From Candidatus Bathyarchaeota archaeon (GTDB lineage Archaea; Thermoproteota; Bathyarchaeia; TCS64): a DNA stretch of 5,068 nt. Where the stretch lies: the NCBI GenBank assembly GCA_030601645.1, contig JAUWBQ010000133.1, positions 1-5,068 of the forward strand, in the 5' to 3' direction. The position numbers and the translations under genes were made by a program. Shown in pieces: positions 4,356 through 5,068 of the stretch. Numbering within the stretch: the stretch's first letter is position 1; each line of letters starts with the position of its first letter. A model generated the notes under the pieces. That model had not been told where the DNA came from and searched no databases. It was given only the letters and a program-made list of their open reading frames with translations.

Positions 4356-5068
4356 ATGAGTAAGATAAGAGTAGAACCAATGGCTGGAGTCCCAGAAGAC
4401 GAATTCTACGCCTCAGGTCACAGAACCTGCCAAGGATGTGGCCCCGCCCTGGCCTGTAGGCTAGTGGCTAAGGCTGCAGGAGGCAGAACCATATTCCTAG
4501 GCTCGACCGGGTGCATGTATGTGGCTAACACAAGCTACTACTCGACACCTTGGATCGCCCCCTGGATGCACACGCAGCTCGGAGCAATCGGCTCAGCCGC
4601 CGTGGGCACAGCAGCGGGCCTCAGGGCCCTCATGCGTAAGGGGAAGATACCCGAGGAGAAGATAAACGTCGTAGGATTGGGCGGGGATGGTGGAGCCATG
4701 GACATAGGCCTATCAAGCCTCTCCGGCGCCATGACCCATGACCAGGACCATCTGATCGTTCTCTACGACAACGAGTCATACGCCAACACGGGCATACAGG
4801 CTTCGAGCCTGACGCCTTGGGGGGCGAACACAACTTTCACGCCGCCGGGGGCTATCGAGAAGTACAGGGTCGGAAACCCGAGGCATAAGAAAAACGCAGC
4901 GCAGCTGATAGCGGCAGGCCATCCGGAAGTCAAATATGTCGCCACGGCCTCAATCGCTTACCCCCAGGACCTGATCTCTAAAGTTAGAACGGCGCTTGCG
5001 AAAGGTGGCCCAACCTTCATTCATCTTCTTGCGCCCTGTCCAAAAGGGTGGGGATTCCCCGCAGATAA
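4356..5068 (+). CDS. 2-oxoacid:ferredoxin oxidoreductase beta subunit, probable oxalate oxidoreductase (3' end outside window)
   Basis: The frame is open from ATG 4356 to the window edge, giving 237 residues of a subunit usually about 300-320 long. It starts 6 nt after the alpha stop, with GAGGGTGTGA as a partial Shine-Dalgarno sequence. It binds the diphosphate side of TPP through GDGGAMDIG (110-118) and the downstream DNESYANTG (138-146). Four Cys fit the proximal [4Fe-4S] ligands of the family: Cys25 and Cys28 (GHRTCQGCG), Cys53 (STGCMYV) and Cys228 (APCPKGWG). The segment TGIQASSLTPWGANTTFTPPG is close to the pyruvate enzyme beta pattern. The lost C-terminal part normally covers the active site. 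With alpha it forms the catalytic core; the delta domain takes the electrons. Identity as a 2-oxoacid oxidoreductase beta subunit is certain; the oxalate assignment rests on alpha. Confidence 0.93.
   Translation, partial: MSKIRVEPMAGVPEDEFYASGHRTCQGCGPALACRLVAKAAGGRTIFLGSTGCMYVANTSYYSTPWIAPWMHTQLGAIGSAAVGTAAGLRALMRKGKIPEEKINVVGLGGDGGAMDIGLSSLSGAMTHDQDHLIVLYDNESYANTGIQASSLTPWGANTTFTPPGAIEKYRVGNPRHKKNAAQLIAAGHPEVKYVATASIAYPQDLISKVRTALAKGGPTFIHLLAPCPKGWGFPAD

Noticed and set aside
2218..5068. Simple annotation of the operon as pyruvate:ferredoxin oxidoreductase
   Set aside because: Overall similarity would suggest it, but Arg replaces Thr in the YPITP motif and the DDPGAFG loop follows, so the pyruvate assignment is less likely than oxalate.

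Overview
The window looks like an archaeal chromosome segment of moderate GC. The evidence is an XPF/Hef-type structure-specific nuclease, a tRNA gene with no encoded CCA, TATA/BRE-like promoters, GGTG/GGAG-type ribosome binding sites and heavy use of AGG/AGA arginine codons. A Thermoproteota lineage such as Bathyarchaeia would fit, but the sequence alone does not prove the lineage.

Layout: (1) 1-543 (+) is the C-terminal 180 codons of an XPF/Hef nuclease, cut by the window edge. (2) 599-671 (+) is an intronless tRNA-Arg(CCG) with its own TATA-like promoter. (3) 672-923 is a spacer holding two CGCGCGCG tracts, a strongly pyrimidine-biased stretch and a possible 38-codon ORF on the minus strand. 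(4) 922-1969 (-) is a class I SAM-dependent O-methyltransferase of the ASMT/COMT-like family, preceded by a 15-codon upstream ORF that overlaps its start as ATGA. (5) 1926-2217 is a divergent regulatory region with three more (CG)n tracts and a possible 43-codon ORF. (6) 2218-5068 (+) is a tightly packed three-gene operon for a 2-oxoacid:ferredoxin oxidoreductase, in the order fused gamma-delta, alpha, beta (beta cut at the window edge).

The main result concerns the operon. The alpha subunit has YPIRP where pyruvate enzymes have YPITP, and a loop RALDDPGAFG. In my recollection of the Moorella thermoacetica oxalate oxidoreductase (OOR) structure, the key alpha residues are Arg31, Arg109, Asp112 and Phe117. 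Here Arg35, Arg113, Asp116 and Phe121 all sit at the same +4 offset. The fused gamma-delta subunit, the gene order as I recall it and the subunit lengths also match OOR. I therefore infer an archaeal oxalate oxidoreductase (oxalate to 2 CO2 with reduction of ferredoxin, no CoA) rather than a pyruvate enzyme. Electrons pass from TPP through a cluster bound by beta to the two [4Fe-4S] clusters of the delta domain.

The second unusual feature is the set of five alternating CG tracts of 8-10 bp. All lie in the two spacers around the methyltransferase and none lies in a confident gene. The outermost left tract and the one at the methyltransferase promoter also share a CAATGT flank in inverted orientation, enclosing the methyltransferase gene.
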